A DNA stretch of 64,000 nt, taken from NCBI GenBank assembly GCA_028751875.1, contig CM054144.1:26926566-26990565 (forward strand). Reading direction: 5' to 3'. Below the pieces are notes generated by a model. That model had not been told where the DNA came from. It saw nothing but the letters and a program-made list of their open reading frames with translations, and made no database searches. Every line of letters begins with the position of its first letter. The stretch's first letter is position 1. This document shows positions 32,199 to 44,800 of the stretch, in pieces. The DNA is from Rapana venosa. Taxonomy: Eukaryota; Mollusca; Gastropoda; Neogastropoda; Muricidae. The position numbers were made by a program, and so were the translations under genes.

Positions 32199-32874
32199 TC
32201 ATCACATCCTTTTGTATAAGCTTTGTCAAAAGTGAAAGAAGCGTAATATTTCAAATTCACAAAATGTTAGTGAATACTACTTTTAGCTAGTGTGTGGGTG
32301 GGTTTTTTTGGGGGGCTGGGGGTGGGTTGGTAGTTGTGGGGAGGAGACATCAGGTTGGAAGGAGAGGCAAAGAGGGGGAAGGGGTGTTCAGGAGAGGTAC
32401 ATATGCACATTTAAAGCAGTGGAGATAGAAAAGAGAGGGAAAGCCAATACGATTTTATTTTCTGACATGGTTTATTTTGGGTGCTTTAAAAAACTTTTTT
32501 TTTAAAAAGGAAATGAATGCGATTTGTTCGGAAACTTTGGTAGCAAAACTTGAAATTTATGGGAACAGAAGTCTCATGCATAGCCAAAGCTCTTGATAGG
32601 ACTGGTGACACTGATTTAAAGCTTTTTTTCTTCCTTGGTTTTATGTCTGTTCACTACAAGGGGTTTTCAAAATTTCATGAGGGCAAAAAAAACAAGCAGA
32701 GGGGTGTACACAGTGCCCCAGGAAGGGCTATAGCAATTTTCCCACTGTGGAATAATAAACAGCTTCAACTTCTATCAGTCCCATATTTTGAACTTGTGTC
32801 AGTTCCCTTCTTTATATACAAGTCTTTGAGATTAGGGCGGTCAAAAAGTAAATGTATTTTAATGAAATAAGAAT

Positions 32875-33320
32875 ATTTTTTGAGTATTTGGACATTGACT
32901 GCTGAAACAGCAAAGCGAATCCAGTCATTTGAAACAAAATGCCATAGAAAACTACTGGGCATATCCTGGAGAGAACGAAAGACCAATGAATTTGTCAAGA
33001 GTCAAATAACACGGCTGGCAGGTCCACAGGAACCCCTTCTCACCATCGTCAAGAAGAAAAAGCTGACATGGTTCGGCCACGTCACCCACCACAACACTCT
33101 GCCAAAAACAGAACTGCAGGGAACACTCGAAGGTGGCAGAAAGAGGGGAAGACAGAACATGTCATGGATGGACATCATCAGAGAATGGACCAGGATGAAT
33201 GACTCGGCACTACTGCGCAGAGCCGAGGACCGAGATGGATGGAGGAGGCTTACCACGGCATCGTCTTTCATGTCTCCCCCACGACCGCCAAGGTCACGGT
33301 CTGATGATGATGATGATCCA
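32875..33320 (+). pseudogene. LINE reverse transcriptase C-terminal fragment
   Basis: The plus-strand frame has WTLTAETAKRIQSFETKCHR, LLTIVKKKKLTWFGHVTH and GGRKRGRQNMSWMDIIREWT. It ends in a (GAT)n tail at 33,301-33,316. It is the same protein type as 12,811-13,466 and collinear with it from the ESWTLTA motif onward, so it is a 5'-truncated copy. It is diverged enough to be a separate subfamily. Confidence 0.75.
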
Positions 33321-33499
33321 TATTTCTTGGAAGAAAGATTTTCAAAAGGCATTTTCTGGAATTTAGACTGCACAAAACTTAAAATTGAAATTTTCATCCG
33401 ATAATAGCAAGACCATTTTAAAGAATTTTTATCTACAGCTTCATTCTATAGCAAGTTACGCACCATTACTATTGCTGCATACCACTTGTCTACTTGCCA

Positions 33500-33665
33500 T
33501 TGTGTCCACATGAATTCTAACATTCAGACCGACCAGCTGACGGACAACCCTTGCGTGTTAACTTTTAATACTAACACTAACCCTAACACTAACCTCAACT
33601 CTAACCCTGGCCCCACATGTGGACACAAAATGCAGGTAGGCAGCATGGTATCATTATATCCTTTG
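33500..33665 (+). repeat. Dispersed repeat G, copy 2, with telomere-like units
   Basis: See copy 1 at 22,617-22,775. At 33,568-33,610 the sequence is ctaacactaaccctaacact and similar, close to the complement of TTAGGG telomere repeats but degenerate. Confidence 0.5.
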
Positions 33666-34720
33666 AACACCCTCCAGTGGCTGCCGTGAAAGTCGCTCCT
33701 CTAAACCCCAGAACACTCGCTAGAGCCCGGTAACACATTACACATGGTCACAATGGGTGCTGCCATTGTTTTAAGTCTTGCAAGAATTGCTGTCTTTGCG
33801 TTAACACAATGAGTGCCGCCATATTGTCTGCACTTTACATTGGTAAGGTTTGTATTGAATATTCAAAGTTTGCTAAATTTTGATACTGGCGATGGTTGAT
33901 GTCCGGCTGAGAGAGGATTTGGATTTCCTATAGAGTAGATTTAAAGGCTTTTTTCCGTTAGAATATTGAGACTGATCGATCCAATGGGACAGAGTGGCCT
34001 AGAAGCTGTTGCTGGCAAGTTTGAAGGAAGGTCACAATTGCCATACCAATAGCACAAAAAAAGTCATGATTAATTTTTTTTGCCTGGCCCAGTATTTAAT
34101 GCAGAATGTGATTTTCAGTAAAAGATGGTATAGATACATTTGGTTTTTTGTGTGACCATTGAAAACTAAAAAAAAAAATTTCCCTTGACAGAATCTGCAC
34201 AAAATGAAAGTAATGGGTGACCCCTGGATTGGTAGGGGGCGCTAAAATTTTAAGGCAAATTTTGCTAGGAAGGGTGGTGGGATGGTGTATAGGGATGGGG
34301 ACAGATAGAGGCAGACAGTCATACTGTATGATTAGGTTATGGGTAGGGTCAGGGAGCACTTTAGTTTATTAAAAAAAAATAGTCCTGGTTTTAGAATGCA
34401 TGATTGAATAATTTGGGATGCATTTTAGAATTTAAAAAATGGTGTTCCCATAACCTGTAAATATGAACGCATATTAGGAAAAAATGCTAAGAAAAACAAG
34501 ATGTAGAGTGCATTAGAATGTATTGAATAATTATTGGGAAGGTACTGGGAGATGGTGATGATGCATTACAGAAAAGGGTGTTATTAAAGAGAGGTGGAAT
34601 GTTCAGGTCAGTGAGACTCTTGCGTGTGTGTTTCCATGTATGCTTGTGTATAGGAAGTATTTGTGCTTTAGGTAAATCTAAGGAATGGTATGCCACAGGT
34701 ATTTATCGTCACCAGTGTAT

Positions 34721-34968
34721 GCTATATTGTGCAAGCAGTGTGTGTGTGTGTTTGGAAGGGGTATAAAGTGGAAAGTAAGTTACTGAAATGGCATTAATTT
34801 TCGAGTTCCCTGTGTATGTGGTTTTAAGAAATTTTTACATTCTTGCTATATTGTGCAAGCAGTGTGTGTGTGTGTTTGGAAGGGGTATAAAGTGGAAAGT
34901 AAGTTACTGAAATGGCATTAATTTTTGAGTTCCCTCTGTATGTGGTTTTAAGAAATTTTTACATTCTT
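34721..34968. repeat. Recent 124-bp tandem duplication
   Basis: Copies at 34,721-34,844 and 34,845-34,968 start gctatattgtgcaagcagtg and end tttttacattctt. I see only two differences, tcgag/ttgag and ctgtgtatg/ctctgtatg. Confidence 0.93.
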
Positions 34969-37900
34969 GGCTTTGCTGATGTAGCCAACATGAATTATTC
35001 TCAAAAGTAATTGGGAAAATGACTGTGGATAAAATTGTCACATTATGAAAAAATGCAGTATTTTGATTTAGAAAAATTCTATTTACTACTTAAATGATCT
35101 TGTTGAGAAAAGGCCTTTTTTCCTTTTATTTTACAAAATCTTGTACAAGAAAACATGTTTGCCTTTCATTCTATAATGTATACAAGATTGTAAGCATCTT
35201 GTATTGGTGTGTCTTTTGAACTTTTCTTCTTGCCTTTTGCTTTGCCTTATGTCGGAGAAAGATGAGTTATCCCCCAGGTCATAACACATTAATAGACTAC
35301 TCCATCTGCATATTTACCAGCAGTCTTTGATTTCTATTGTTAGCACAAATGTACTCTGACACGGCCTGGGGTTTTTTGTTTGCTTTCATTTTTATTTTGT
35401 TAAATTGAAAAGGAAGTAGGGAAAAAGATGGGGGGAAAAAAGAGACAAAATGAAAGAAGAAATGAATGTTTGAGGCCCCACAAAAAAATCTGGTTGTATT
35501 AGCAAGACTAAACTTAAGATTTGACATCAATCCGTGCTCATTTCTGTATGATTTCTTGTTTGCATTCTTGCATTTTATCAAACCTTTATACTATGTCTTG
35601 TCCATATGTGCTTATTTTCTGCAAGTATAGAACTCCACTTCAAAATGTGTATTCTAAAATTCTAGTGAAGCAAATGCATTCTAACAGATCACCGTGAAAA
35701 AACTGTTGTGCAAATTGTGTGTGTGTGTTTTGTTCAGCCCTCTTGCTTTTTAATTTTTTACTTGTGAAATGCGAGTTGTGTAAAACTAGGAAATGGTTTA
35801 GCATGTTTGTATTTGGTTTTTTTGGTAGTTGGTTGTAGTCAACCAGTTGTATGAAATGCTTGATTGAATTAATGGATTTTTTGTTGTTTTAAATCGCTGT
35901 TCAAATAAAAGAAGAAAAATGTATTTCAGCAGGGAATGCAGGTGGACAGCTAGTCTTGTATTTCAAGTGCTTGCCATTACCATTTTTCTTGTCAGTAGCA
36001 TCTGTGTCATTTTTTATTTAAACATTTTCTTGGACTTGCCAAAAGCTGACGGTTTCTTTTATTATTGCTTTGATTACTCCATTTAAAATATTGAGCGCAA
36101 AGTGAAGCAGTTTATTGCTAATGCCCTTTTTCTTTTCATTGTAGATGGTAGTGGGTATTGTCAACTGCTGTGTTACCCACTATACCTAAAGATAATTATT
36201 CCAACATAGCCCGGCATATTGTTAATGTTTGTAGTGACTTCATGGTTTTGCTCATGAAGCATTTGCCTATCTTGGGTTTATCTATTCCCCAGCTGTATGG
36301 GACATGAATTTGTGGGGTGGTTTCTTTCCCACCATTGGGTTGCTTGACTCGCATATTTTTCTGCATAATATATAGCAAGCACAATGATACTGCCAAATGT
36401 GACCCATAAAACTTTTTCTTCCAAACATAACATTGCCCTTCCTTCAAAGAATTATACAATGCTTTTAAATTCACATGAGTAACAGGCTTTTTTTTATTGA
36501 AATATTTTTTCATTTTGATGTTTCAATATTCATTTTGGAGGCTTGACATCTCTTATATTCATCTGGGCAGTTGTATAAGTGGTTTTAGTTGCATGTAGCT
36601 ATTCCAAGTAATGTCCACATTTTTTACCTTCAAATGATTGTGTGTGTAGCTTGTTGCCAGTAACAATTTTATCATAAGCTGAAGGACATGTCTTAAGTTA
36701 TGTCTTTAACCTATCTTTATGTGAAATTACTAGACAGTGGTTTTTGGTAGATTCAAGTTGTGCAGTTAGTCCTGTACTTTGCTTCCCCCAATTACCTATT
36801 ATTCAAGGGTCAGAATAAGATTTTTTGTGCTGTATATTAAAATGCATTGCATTTGAAGCTGCTTTCCATTTGATTTTACTCCCATGAAAGGGTGAATTGG
36901 AAACCACATTTACCAGTAGCATGTCAAGTTATTTGCTTTTGTGTTGCAAGTATATCGGTGGCTTCCTTGCCAGTTTGTAAATTTCTTGGTAACCACATTT
37001 GCCAGAAGTATGTCAAGTGTTTTTGTTTGTGTTGCAAGTATTATCTGTGGTTTCCTTGCTCTGTTAGTACATTTCATTAAGAAAAGACCCTTTGTCCTGC
37101 AACCAGTTAAGCTTGTTCTAGAATCCCAAATGAAAATGTATGATGGTGTGGATACTTTTGCAACCCTGTTTGATTACCTATATATCTGATAACATCCAAG
37201 CTTGCCCATCTGAATGAGTGGTTGAAATGTTGCATGTTATTCCAGAGGATCTGTGAAGAAAAGATGTTTCTTGTAACTAGTATTGCTTCCATTTTTCATG
37301 AATTTCTTACAGCCCTGTACAAAATTGATATTCATACCTAGGAATGTTTAGGAATAAGTGGTGAGCACACACCACCGACACCTGACTACACAACTGACTT
37401 TCTTTCCTGAATAAAATGTAAACTTTGCACAACTTCCACCACTTCAAAACTTACAAGCTCATGTTCAGCACTTGTTCAGGGCATCTGTGCTCTGGCCATA
37501 AATATAGCATGGCTGGAATTAAGATTTTTTTGTCACTATGGGCACAGCAAAATCATTGACATTGACAAAGAATTGCCATCTTCAGGTGTGAGAATTCAAA
37601 AGCAAACAAGTCAGTTGGTCGGTCATTGTGTCACTGCTGGTCAGAGCATTGGGAAAAGCCTACCTCCCCCTTCAGAAAAAGACTGAAGTAGGGTTGGGTA
37701 GCCGGCTCGCAGCTGAAATTAAATACAATCATCTCTAGTTTACTTTTTACACCATCAGATGTGTTTGGGAGAAAGTCCTTTCCAGCTCCATAAAATAAAA
37801 GGAAACTTCAGAATGACATTGTTAAAGCTTGATGAAAAGTCATACAAATATGTGCAAATATCATTTGAATAAAGCTTGACCAAGGTTTTTGCTCAGAGTT

Positions 37901-38360
37901 CCATTCATGAATGTGTGCTTACAAGTGTATGTGCATATACACCATTTCTGTCACTTCTTTCTCCCTCTTCTCTTTTTGTCTAACTTCCTTTTTACATTCA
38001 AATGTACTTGGTCCATTAAATATATGTATACAACAATTTGACGTATTCAAATATATTGAAATGCCTACCTGAAATAATGTATGCACAGCACAAAATGTGC
38101 ACTTTTTCATACAAACACACCTTACCTAAAGTAAAGTCCTCAAAGCATGGATGTAAACCTATGCAAATTCGGACTTGCCTAAAAAATATCAAATTCATGT
38201 AAACGGGGCCAGCGCAAAGAACAATGTTACCAACTTTTTAAAATGGTTTGTTGCTTTGATGGTGGCTGTGCCAAGATGCGCATCACTTCATTAGAAAAGT
38301 GCCTGGGAAGGATCTTAGCCCATGCATTTTGAAAACTAAATCTGGTGAATACTATGGCTC
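34969..38360. other. Unique AT-rich DNA, no gene or known repeat seen
   Basis: About 3.4 kb without recognisable SINE, LINE or exon similarity, unusually clean for this window. A short local duplication of cttggtaaccacatt/ggaaaccacatttaccagt with gtatgtcaagt occurs near 36,898-37,050. Confidence 0.45.
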
Positions 38361-38364
38361 AGCA

Positions 38365-38690
38365 AGAGCTCGGACATTCACCATTTGTGAGATTTGTGTA
38401 TACATGCAATCATTTTTGTCCACCATGTAGGTAGCCGCATTCCAACTCTGGGGATGGTGTCTAAATACACCACCCCAGGGTGCATATTTTTTAAAATATA
38501 TTTTGTCACCTGTTTTTACTGGCACTAATGACTTCCGGAAGGAAGAACAGGTTTTAACGTGTGTGCAAGATGTTCTGCATGCGTTAACACACAGGGCCTC
38601 AGTTTATAGTCTCATCTGAAGCACTTTTGGGAAAGTGCAGTCAGTATGCACTCGAACCACTAGGCTATCTCTCCCCCTTTCCTCCTCTGT
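38365..38690 (-). mobile_element. Family D piece joined to SINE-A
   Basis: 38,365-38,480: ggacattcaccatttgtgag, tttttgtccaccatgtaggt, agccgcattccaactctggg. 38,500-38,690: gacttccggaaggaagaaca, gcaagatgttctgcatgcgt and tatagtctcatctgaagcac. It ends cactaggctatctctccc, the A-box complement. Confidence 0.65.
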
Positions 38691-39420
38691 AAGGTTTAAA
38701 TTGCCCACTTTTTAATTGATATGTTCGCGGGTCAAAAACGCTAAATACCCATGCTAGTTTCAGATAGGAAGGAAACATTGCAGTTCATTTGGATTTACAT
38801 AAAAGTGAACTGCAAATCTCTAGCTACATCGTTCCCAAAATATGGTGACTACAACAGTGGTAAACATTGTTTTGATTTACAGATTTTATTTCTCTTTTCA
38901 TTAGGATGACAAGAGTACTGAGAATTGCAGAAAAAGTCAACCCCTGGATAGTAATAGTGGTATTGGGTAGGTTAAACCCCTCTGAAGAGAGCAGTATAAG
39001 ACAGTGTTTTTATTTCAGGATCATGATTATAAAGCAATATGGATGTAATTATTTCAGGAGTGATAGGTTGTAGTTTATCACCGATGGTGTTATTTCTTCT
39101 GGTGGTTTTAGATCTTTTTTCCCCCAAGTACTGGGCGGGGGTGGTGTAAGATGATTTTTATTCAAGGTTATAGGGATCAAAGTGTGATAATTATATTGTG
39201 ATGATGATAGTGTACGGTAAATATTTTTCAATTGGGGGTGTTAGTTTTACTGTTACACATGGCTTTCTTTTGAAAAAAAAGAGCTGCAATGTAATATAAA
39301 TTTAATGTTTTATTTTTGTGGATGGAGTCGAATGGGGAATAGTTTTAGTGTCAAGGAGGTGGTAGTTATACTGTGAAGTAAATGTTTTATTTAATAGGGT
39401 TTTTACAATATGTGCGGTCC

Positions 39421-39650
39421 CCAAAGTCAGGCCCAGTGCATCTGACCGGTGTGGGAGAGAATTGTGTTCTTTTAAGTCCTGGAAAAAGGCTGGAAAATGG
39501 ACCAAGAAGGCAGAAAATGGACAAGAAGGCAGAAAATGGACAAGGAGGTGACAGGAAGAACAGGAACAGGGCATAAACAGAGGGATAGAAAAGAGGGAAT
39601 TCCTAGTGCTCACAGAACTGAAGGTGAGATGCTATTTAAACTGACAGGCC
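39421..39650. repeat. Dispersed repeat E, copy 2
   Basis: Matches 11,925-12,150 in order. Here the segment atggacaagaaggcagaaa is present twice in a row, a local 22-bp duplication absent from copy 1. Confidence 0.7.
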
Positions 39651-39769
39651 TCTTCTCCATGGGGGAGTAGATGGTTTAATAAGGGGGCGGGGATAGAATA
39701 CTACAAATGGGTTAGGTAATATTCAACCCTGAAAAAAAAAAATTCTTTTTTTGTTATCAAAGAACTCAC

Positions 39770-40330
39770 ACTGCTTGCCATTCCACTGAATGGTTGCCTA
39801 CTGATCTGAATAAAAATTTGCTATGAGCAAGACCATAATTATGCTTTGGAATGTCCATGTCTAATATTGTAATAGACAGATGATGATATTTGACATTGTC
39901 TAAAGCCTTACTATAGTCTATAAAAGCTATGAATACCTCATCTCTAACAGTATCTGAAGCACAAAAAGCATGTCTCTTTTTTTTTCTTTTCCAGGTTTGT
40001 GTCCTGCCTGATAATCAGATATCTCTCTCTCTACTTTTATTTTTCACGCTGTTGACGATGATAATCAGAAGAATGTGTGTGGCTTATCAAGGCGATTGTT
40101 TTGACATTGCCACAGTCTTCAGTATCCTCGCTCTTGTGGAGCATAAGTTCTTGTTGCTTCCTTTCGCTGGGCCATTGGTAGGTGGCAAGCCCTTCCAAAA
40201 TTTGTTTTTAAAACATAGATGCTGTCAAACTGTAATACTGGAAGGGCCTGAGTTCTTTAAAAACTCACTTGGTATGCTATCAGTTCCAGGGGATTTACCA
40301 TTTTTTTATGTTGTTTCATGGCACTAGTAG
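39770..40330 (-). pseudogene. Frameshifted LINE reverse transcriptase fragment
   Basis: Minus-strand reading across several frames gives, in order: a Pro-Ser-Glu-Phe-Leu-Lys-Asn-Ser-like motif near 40,265; KTIALISHTHS near 40,090; an RDMLFVLQIL-like motif near 39,970; and DEVFIAFIDYSKALDNVKYH near 39,900. These are reverse transcriptase motifs 0 to A in the right order; in the last, FxDYxKAFD carries the first catalytic Asp. Multiple frameshifts and stops show it is dead. The clade looks like that of 12,811-13,466, but this is not certain. Confidence 0.7.
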
Positions 40331-40769
40331 TTTCTTTTTTTTTTTTTTAGTAGCGAAGGTTTCAGCTCTAGCAAATCGACATTGCATGTGAATTCTCCAG
40401 TAGTGCTGTCGCTGGTGTCAAACAGTTCTTTTCTATATATTCATGCTTCCTATGTATGTTTGATTAATTTCAGTAAGAGTTTTCCCATCTTTGTCATTAA
40501 GGCTTTGATTTTGAAGTGACAGGCTACTTCCTTTCACTTGTCAATTTACTGGAATAACTCTTTTGTCCTCTGAGTATTTGCAATTGTAATTTTTAAGCTC
40601 TCATTTCCGTAACCGTAAACGTTTGACTTCTGATCTTTGTTCTTAACTCTTTTTTAAGTGTACCATTCATCAAAAAGAAAACAAGCATCACTTCACCCCC
40701 TCACCCACTTGTCAGATCTTTTTCCCCCTTCTATGTCACAACTAGTACAGAGATATTAGATAAAAATTA

Positions 40770-40945
40770 AATATTAAACACACACACACTCAAACACAAG
40801 AGAGAGAAACACATACATACATTCATGCACTCACATGCATGCACACACATACACACACAACCACACACACACACATGATCTACACACACACACACTCATA
40901 TTCATGCACACACACACATAATCTACACACAAACACACACGCAGA
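40770..40945. repeat. (AC)n-rich tract
   Basis: Interrupted AC repeats running into the SINE-A fragment that follows. Confidence 0.9.
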
Positions 40946-41150
40946 ACATCTTGTGCACACATTAAAACCCATTCCACTTTTCGGAAGAGTAGGCCATTGT
41001 GTGCCGGTGGGAATGGATGACAAAATTTACAAAACTGTATACACACAGGGACTGGATGAAATAAAGCACATGAGTGCTTATTCCATTATCCTTGAAATAA
41101 TAATAAATAAAAAAATAATACACACACACACACACACACACACACTCCTT
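40946..41150 (+). mobile_element. SINE-A, truncated copy
   Basis: Landmarks are agaacatcttgtgcacac, ttttcggaagagtaggcca, gtgtgccggtgggaatggat, gcacatgagtgcttattcc and attatccttgaaat. An (AATAAA)n tail and an AC run follow. Confidence 0.8.
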
Positions 41151-41800
41151 TAGCTTCTGGGTGAAGCAGTGTCCATTTACTCAGAAACAATTTTTGCTTT
41201 TTAAAAAGTTGTTTTTTACAGATTGAAATAGTCTCTGTTCAATTGTTTGAGGGGTTGACAGCATAGACTGATGCCAGGTAGTCATGAAAAATTGAAATGG
41301 ATCATCATCTCAGGGTTGCATTTGCTTTTACACCAATGATCCTGCACATAAATAATGCAGTTTGGGAGACAAGCAGAGGACAAAGGAAGAAAGAAGGGGT
41401 TCATTGTATGCTAAAAACAAAACCAAAAAAACCCAACCAAATTTGTAGAAAATCACATGAGTTTTGAGTCAGGAGCTAGTCTTTTACCAAAAAAGTGATT
41501 TTTCATTTGAGTGATGCAATGGTAAGGGCAGTAAATCTGTTTAGGTTTATATAATATAAAAACAACAACCAAAAAATCCCAACCCAACCCACTGAACAAA
41601 CAACAACATAAAACAGTAGGAAATGGTCCAAAAATTAATGCTGGAGTGCAGCCGCATTTAGACAGCGAGAGTACTCGCACTTGACTGCCAAATCATCAGG
41701 CGTTGTCTCCCTGGAACATCTCCGCGGGAACAACACTCGGGAAGCAGAAGACAGAAAATACTTTATTGAAAAGTAAAGCAGTCTATCACTATCAGTAGTC

Positions 41801-41887
41801 ATGAGTTTGTGGGTCGATAAATATCGTCCATCATCATTAGGCAAGCTTGATTTTCACAAGGATCAGGCTTCGCATCTGAAGAAATTG
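41801..41887 (+). CDS. RFC3: RFC3 coding exon 1
   Basis: 29 codons, phase 0. It starts [16 protein letters not shown], the near-universal N terminus of RFC3, and ends at ttg/gtatga. This identifies the start codon firmly. The ATG has a G at position -3. Confidence 0.95.
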
Positions 41888-44800
41888 GTATGACTTTTTA
41901 AACTACTTCAACTAGGCCTAGTTTTATTCTGTTCGGCTATCTTTTTTATGTATTTATTTATTCTTTTATATCGAGGATAATGGAATAAGCACTCATGTGC
42001 TTTTTTTACATTCAGTCCCCGTGTGTATGCGGTTTTGTAAATTTTGTCATCTGTTCCCACCGGCACACAATAGCCTACTCTTTCGGAACAGCGGAACAGG
42101 ATTTGACGCCTTCGCAAGATGTTCTGCATGCGTTCGCACACGGGGCCTCGGTTATAGTCTCATCCGAAGTCACACTGTTGTCAAGTGCTCTCTTGTTATG
42201 TCCATAGACATAGTTATTTATGCATCAGTACTGACTGGAAATGAATGCTTTCATTCTTGGCTATCAGTATCACAGTCCACACTGAATGATTTGATAGTAT
42301 CAGCTATCCAAAATATATAATCATGAATGCAATTTCTACATTTAGCATTTTTCCAGACTTTGCAAATAATAAATCAGAGTGGGTGCACAGCAGTGAGTAT
42401 GAGTTCTGTAAGTCATTGTATGCACTGCAATAATCTTCAGAATTGTTACTATGCTAGTTTTGAATTCACAGGACTAATAAATGGTGAGGTGATGGTTTGT
42501 TTTTGTTTTAAACTTATACACCTGGTTTTTTTTTTAAAAAGGGTTCTTCAAATTGCAGTGTAAAGTACTAAGTTAAGTAACCTACTTAATCTTGAGACAT
42601 AACAAGGTTAGCTAGTTTGATTTAATGATTAGGAAAAGTATTGTTCACTATTTCAAATCTTTGATTGCAAGAAAGAAGAAAACATGCATAATAGCATGGG
42701 TAGCCAAAACAAAAAGTTGCAAATTTTTGTTTTAAAAATGGTCACAATAGTCAATAGTCTCAATACTCTCTACTCTGTAGTCTGTGTGTATGTGTGTGGG
42801 ACTGTATCACTCATTCACAGTCATTGTGTGTGTGACTGTGTGTTTCACTCTGTGTGTGTGTGTGTGTCACTGTGTGTGTGTGTGTGTGTCATTGTGTGTA
42901 TCACTGTGTGTGTGTCATTGTTTGAATCACTGCGTGTGTGTGTGTGTGTAACTGTACAAATAGCCAACCCTCAGTACTACATCAATGACAACTTCACAAA
43001 GCCATGTGCATCAACAGACACTGAGACAGATGTAAGTTTGATGTAGTGGTACTCTAGAAAGTCTTAAGTGCAAAGGATAGATAATTTGTATGAAATATTT
43101 ACTTTTATTCATTGTCTCTGATTAAGCAAGCTGTTTACAGGGTTTAGACAATACAAGTGGTCAATAGTCTCTTGCTGAGCTAGAAACTTCCATTTTGGAA
43201 CTTTTTACTCAGATTATCATTGAATAAAGGAGTGAAACCCAAATGGTTTTCAAATTAATTTTTGTATATATCATTACATGTAAATGATTAAAACATAAAA
43301 TAAATGAAATACACTGGTCAGACAAAACATTTTCTTAATAAATTGGAACAACTAAGAGTAAGAAATCATAACATTTGACTTTTTTAGTGGTTTGTTTTTA
43401 GAATATAAATTAAATATCAACTATATAGTATATAATAATATGATCATTTATGTGTTAACATATGTTGTAACACATGAACATTATTTCAGATTTTCAAGCG
43501 GTGAATCATCAGTATTTTCTCTGTGTGTTCTCAGGTCCAAGGGGGAGATTTTCCTCATCTGCTGGTGTATGGCCCATCAGGTGCTGGGAAAAAGACACGC
43601 GTAATGTGCATTCTGCGAGAGCTGTACGGGCCCGGAGTGGAAAAACTGCGGATTGAGCACAACTCTTTCACAACCCCGTCCAACAAGAAGCTGGAGATTG
43701 TCTCCATCTCCAGTAACTATCACATCGAGGTCAATCCCAGGTAAGAAGAGAAGTGACTGACACTAGCTCAGCTGCAGTCATTGATTTGTGGGCTGTCTTG
43801 ATTACGGGGAGTCTTGAAAAAGAGGGGGACCCTTCAAACTTTCAGAAAATTGATTTTGACTATTCAGCATTTGAGGACCAACAATTTTAGGAGCCCTAAG
43901 AAACAGTCCAGTCCAATTTCACAAGAGACATCAGCAAACCTGGTTGGACTAAATTTTAATTTACATTGATTGTCTCTTCCCAGTTTTGTTACACCCCCTT
44001 CTTTCACTTTTTTTTTATTTTTTTATTTTTTTAAAAACATTTTTGATAGTCAATGTCAAGACCACAGAAAAAAATATGATTTGTATATAAATCAGTGTAA
44101 AAATATTGTGCACACACTCGTATTCATTTGCACTCATTACATATATATTTTATGTTAACTACTAACTAGGAGTATTTACTATCTCTTACAGTTGACCATA
44201 GTTCGATCAGTTGATGCATTTATATATTTTAAACATAAGCACACATGTAATATATCAATACATGCTGGTATGATCATGAATACTCAGAATAGTGAGTGAC
44301 TAAAAGTAAGCTCCCCTTCCCAAAAAGTAAAGAAAAGAAAGTAAAAATAATGGGATAGACAATGAAATAAAAAGGAACAATAATAATAATTAAAAAAAAA
44401 AGAAGATAAACTATATATATTATTTTGTGTATGACTTTTGTGCCTTTTGCGCAGTTTCTGTGTGTGTGTGTGTGTGTGTTCACGTACATAGACCTATACG
44501 TGTGTGCACTTGCACCTTTGTGATTGTGTGTATGTATGTCACTGTGTGTGCATGTGGGTATGCATGCATGAAATCTTTCATCTTTATAGCAGTAGGACAA
44601 ACTGAAGTGGTAAGCCTGCCGCATTGACAAGTGTAACACATTCATCATTTTAAATATTATATATATGTATGTATGTACATGTATGTAACGTACAAAACAG
44701 TTTGAAAATGCTGGTTGCTGGTTGTGTCTTTCAGTGATGTGGGGATTCAGGACAGGGTGGTGATCCAGGAGCTGATCAAGAACGTGGCTCAGGTCAATCA

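Noticed and set aside
39929..40327. Plus-strand 132-codon open frame
   Set aside because: It is antisense to the LINE reverse transcriptase relic, whose motifs on the minus strand are clear.
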